From Acanthaster planci (lineage: Eukaryota; Echinodermata; Asteroidea; Valvatida; Acanthasteridae), in NCBI RefSeq assembly GCF_001949145.1, contig NW_019091646.1:1-43519 (forward strand): 43,519 bases of DNA, read 5' to 3'. Below are positions 42,038 through 43,519 of the stretch, in pieces (the stretch's first letter is position 1; each line of letters begins with the position of its first letter). The notes under the pieces are model-generated. The model was given only the letters and a program-made list of their open reading frames with translations, ran no database searches and was not told where the DNA came from. Made by a program: the position numbers and the translations under genes.

Positions 42038-42514
42038 TTATAGGTCTTGTTTGGTAAGGTTTAATTTGTCCAGGGCGTTTTCCCAGTGTTTATCCGAAAC
42101 TTGAAATAGATCTTTCACTTTAGATTCGCTTTCCCCGGTTACCTCTTGATAACATACCGCGATTAAGGCCTTCAACGGTTTACCTCTAGAGATCTTACCG
42201 TTTAAAACTCGGTTTATCTTATATTCTATATTCGCCGTTTTTTAAGCAAATGTAATATTTTTGTAGGGTTTTTCTCGATTTCGCTGGTGGCGGTTTTTTT
42301 TCCAAACGTGATGCTTGTAATATCGATCTCCCATGTCTACGGGAGTGTACGAGGAAACCCATCCAAAAATTAGACCGCAATGTTTACACGTGTATCTTTC
42401 GTCTGTTTCAAGAATTTGGTGCTCACACGTGTTTTCGGGTGTACGTTGGTTCCCGCTGCCCACTATGTGTACTTCCTTTAGATTCAGCAAGTGACAAAGT
42501 TCCGCATCAGTCAT
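42038..42514 (-). pseudogene. TFIIB-like protein: zinc ribbon plus cyclin-fold domain, one in-frame stop
   Basis: The frame opens at ATG 42,514. Residues 28-50 hold a zinc-ribbon pattern (TCEHQI, then YTCKHCGLIFGW: C-x-H ... C-x2-C). An in-frame TAA at 42,242-42,244 ends the first 90 codons. The same frame then continues without a shift for 67 codons to TAA at 42,038-42,040, giving INRVLNGKISRGKPLKALIA, a CYQEV segment, DLFQVSDKHWENAL and DKLNL, which fits a TFIIB-type cyclin repeat (RG ... A.aVCYxxx ... vS...). TFIIB recruits RNA polymerase to promoters; small TFIIB homologues occur in large DNA viruses. At 157 codons it is about half the usual cellular length. Confidence 0.55.
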
Positions 42515-42546
42515 CTTTATTAATAGTTCATTTATTTAAGGAAAAA

Positions 42547-42588
42547 AATTAAACCCCGGTTATCCCGAGGAACAACCGAGGTTAAATT
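42547..42588 (-). terminator. intergenic hairpin between two minus-strand genes
   Basis: Arms 42,547-42,561 (AATTAAACCCCGGTT) and 42,574-42,588 (AACCGAGGTTAAATT) pair at 13 of 15 positions around a 12-base loop. It lies 12 bases beyond the stop region of the 252-codon gene and 32 bases before the next ATG. Hairpins ending transcripts in short intergenic gaps are known for mimivirus-type viruses; the role here is inferred. Confidence 0.6.
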
Positions 42589-42600
42589 GATTTTTCAAAT

Positions 42601-43359
42601 TTAATCGACTTTTAGTTTCACGGGAGATTCAAATCCAGATTCAGATCTAGATATGTTAAACGCTTGCAACGCCGAATTACTCGAAATTAGTCCGTCGTTT
42701 CTAATTTTCAACATTGCCGCTGTCACTCTATACCGAACGCTGGCACCGCAAGACAGTGAACCGTGGGTACCGTAGTATACGTCTTTTGCACAAATAAACG
42801 ATTGCGCGTCGCATCTCTTATTGATAAATTTATCGATATTTGACGAGTCGATGGATCTTGTTTGGTGATCAAAGAGAGGGGCATAGGGATCTATTTTAAC
42901 GTACATTTTGTTTTTAGCTGTATGAGGCGGTTTAGCTACGTACTCTATTTTATAAAGGTCATCGATATCACGACTGGCTTTGTAGGCGTTTACGATGTTA
43001 GACGGGAGATTAGACCCTTGTGACTTTTTGTTTGTTTGTTTGTTTGTTTGTTTGTTTTTTGAGAATTTATGAACGGCCAAATTAATGTGATCGAGTACGT
43101 TTGTCATAGGTTGTTGTATTTGATAACAAATTTGAAGGCCTTGAATGTTTTCGGGCGTTTTATCTCGAGTGCCGTATTTGTAAAGTGGGTTTGTACCATA
43201 ACATGGTTCTATCGTCATAATCAACAGGCGTTTGTTTTGGCCGTTGGGATGGTAAAAAATGGGTGAAGTGCATTGGCTAACTTGAGCCCCTTCTTTAATC
43301 ACGGATGAGATTGCGTAAATCGTTGCCGGGATCAACTCCCTGGGTCTTTGAGCTTTCAT
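42601..43359 (-). CDS. intact 252-codon gene of unknown family in the virus-like block
   Basis: An open frame from ATG 43,359 to a stop at 42,601-42,603, the longest uninterrupted gene-like frame in this block. Visible segments: KRLLIMTIEPCYGTNPLYKY (about residues 43-62), SNIVNAYKAS with DIDDLYKIEYV (about 120-140), MYVKIDPYAPLFD (about 152-164) and SCGASVRYRVTAAMLKIRND (about 203-222). There is no signal peptide or membrane segment. A (TTTG)n microsatellite at 43,029-43,057 encodes KQTNKQTNK. The overall beta-rich outline loosely recalls single-strand-DNA-binding proteins of large DNA viruses, but I cannot assign it. It is bounded by hairpins on both sides. Confidence 0.6.
   Translation of the reverse strand: MKAQRPRELIPATIYAISSVIKEGAQVSQCTSPIFYHPNGQNKRLLIMTIEPCYGTNPLYKYGTRDKTPENIQGLQICYQIQQPMTNVLDHINLAVHKFSKNKQTNKQTNKKSQGSNLPSNIVNAYKASRDIDDLYKIEYVAKPPHTAKNKMYVKIDPYAPLFDHQTRSIDSSNIDKFINKRCDAQSFICAKDVYYGTHGSLSCGASVRYRVTAAMLKIRNDGLISSNSALQAFNISRSESGFESPVKLKVD
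43029..43057. repeat. (TTTG)n microsatellite inside the 252-codon gene
   Basis: Seven consecutive TTTG-type tetramers. The tract stays in frame and encodes a Lys/Gln/Thr/Asn repeat on the minus strand. Confidence 0.9.
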
Positions 43360-43459
43360 ATTAGAGCAGAATGGCTAAGAACTACGGTTGAAAAATGGTC
43401 CTAAGTGCCCCAGAAAGTTGAGGGTTGCCACTTGAAAAATGGCTGCAATCAGACTTCGG

Positions 43460-43486
43460 CAAAATCACTTTTTGGGGGTGATTTTG
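43460..43486. repeat. perfect 9-bp hairpin upstream of the 252-codon gene
   Basis: CAAAATCAC, 9-base loop, GTGATTTTG. It lies about 100 bases upstream of the ATG at 43,359 and could end a gene lying further right. Beyond 43,360 no other gene start is seen in the window. Confidence 0.6.
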
Positions 43487-43519
43487 TTTCGTGGGAATAA
43501 TTAAAAATGTAATTGAATA

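Noticed and set aside
1-43519. CRISPR array, bacterial operon or rRNA genes
   Set aside because: No regularly spaced identical repeats with unique spacers, no ribosome-binding-site-led gene strings and no rRNA-like stretch.

Overview
This window looks like repeat-rich, intergenic nuclear DNA from an animal, most likely a marine invertebrate (echinoderm, hemichordate, cephalochordate or mollusc; the sequence alone does not decide). The reasons are eukaryotic non-coding sequence with no operons, several families of decayed retrotransposons, short-inverted-repeat DNA transposons, frequent TACATGTAC-type words, and a CR1/L2-type LINE with a 2A-like peptide, a combination known from sea urchin, amphioxus and mollusc elements. 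There is an assembly gap at 30,557-30,821 and a single N near 38,616. I recognise no intact host gene.

Layout. 725-3,600: two diverged tandem repeats (periods about 170 and 120-150 bases), the first split by an unrelated 0.85-kb block. 3,700-4,700: minus-strand DIRS reverse-transcriptase fragment. 5,742-6,609 and 10,339-10,973: a direct duplication flanking a decayed minus-strand LINE (6,610-10,338); each copy carries a small DNA transposon, and only the first copy carries a 0.22-kb insertion with a hammerhead-like core and a histone-type 3' stem-loop. 11,800-16,110: two minus-strand DIRS-like pieces end to end. 16,110-18,560: no recognised gene. 18,750-24,970: a plus-strand CR1/L2-type LINE (2A plus PHD finger) apparently split by a minus-strand LINE of the same broad group, which is itself interrupted by a TTAA-flanked piggyBac-like MITE. 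25,899-33,420: a plus-strand DIRS-like element bounded by inverted repeats, with a MITE in its left part and a 1.3-kb insertion (holding the gap) in its reverse transcriptase. 34,200-34,540: degenerate repeat. 34,540-38,300: no recognised gene. 38,308-38,835: second copy of the piggyBac-like MITE. 39,251-40,289: probable solo LTR.

The most interesting part is the right end, 40,674-43,359, possibly extending left to 38,880. It is compact and CpG-rich, with closely spaced genes unlike anything else in the window: a decayed gene that may be a replication-initiator (Rep)-type protein, a small zinc-ribbon plus cyclin-fold (TFIIB-like) gene broken by one stop codon, an intact 252-codon gene of unknown family, intergenic hairpins, and two short-period minisatellites. 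Further left lies a Cys/His-repeat remnant of a type I associate with large DNA viruses. I read this as the edge of an endogenised DNA virus or virus-like element that I cannot assign to a known family. The right boundary lies outside the window.
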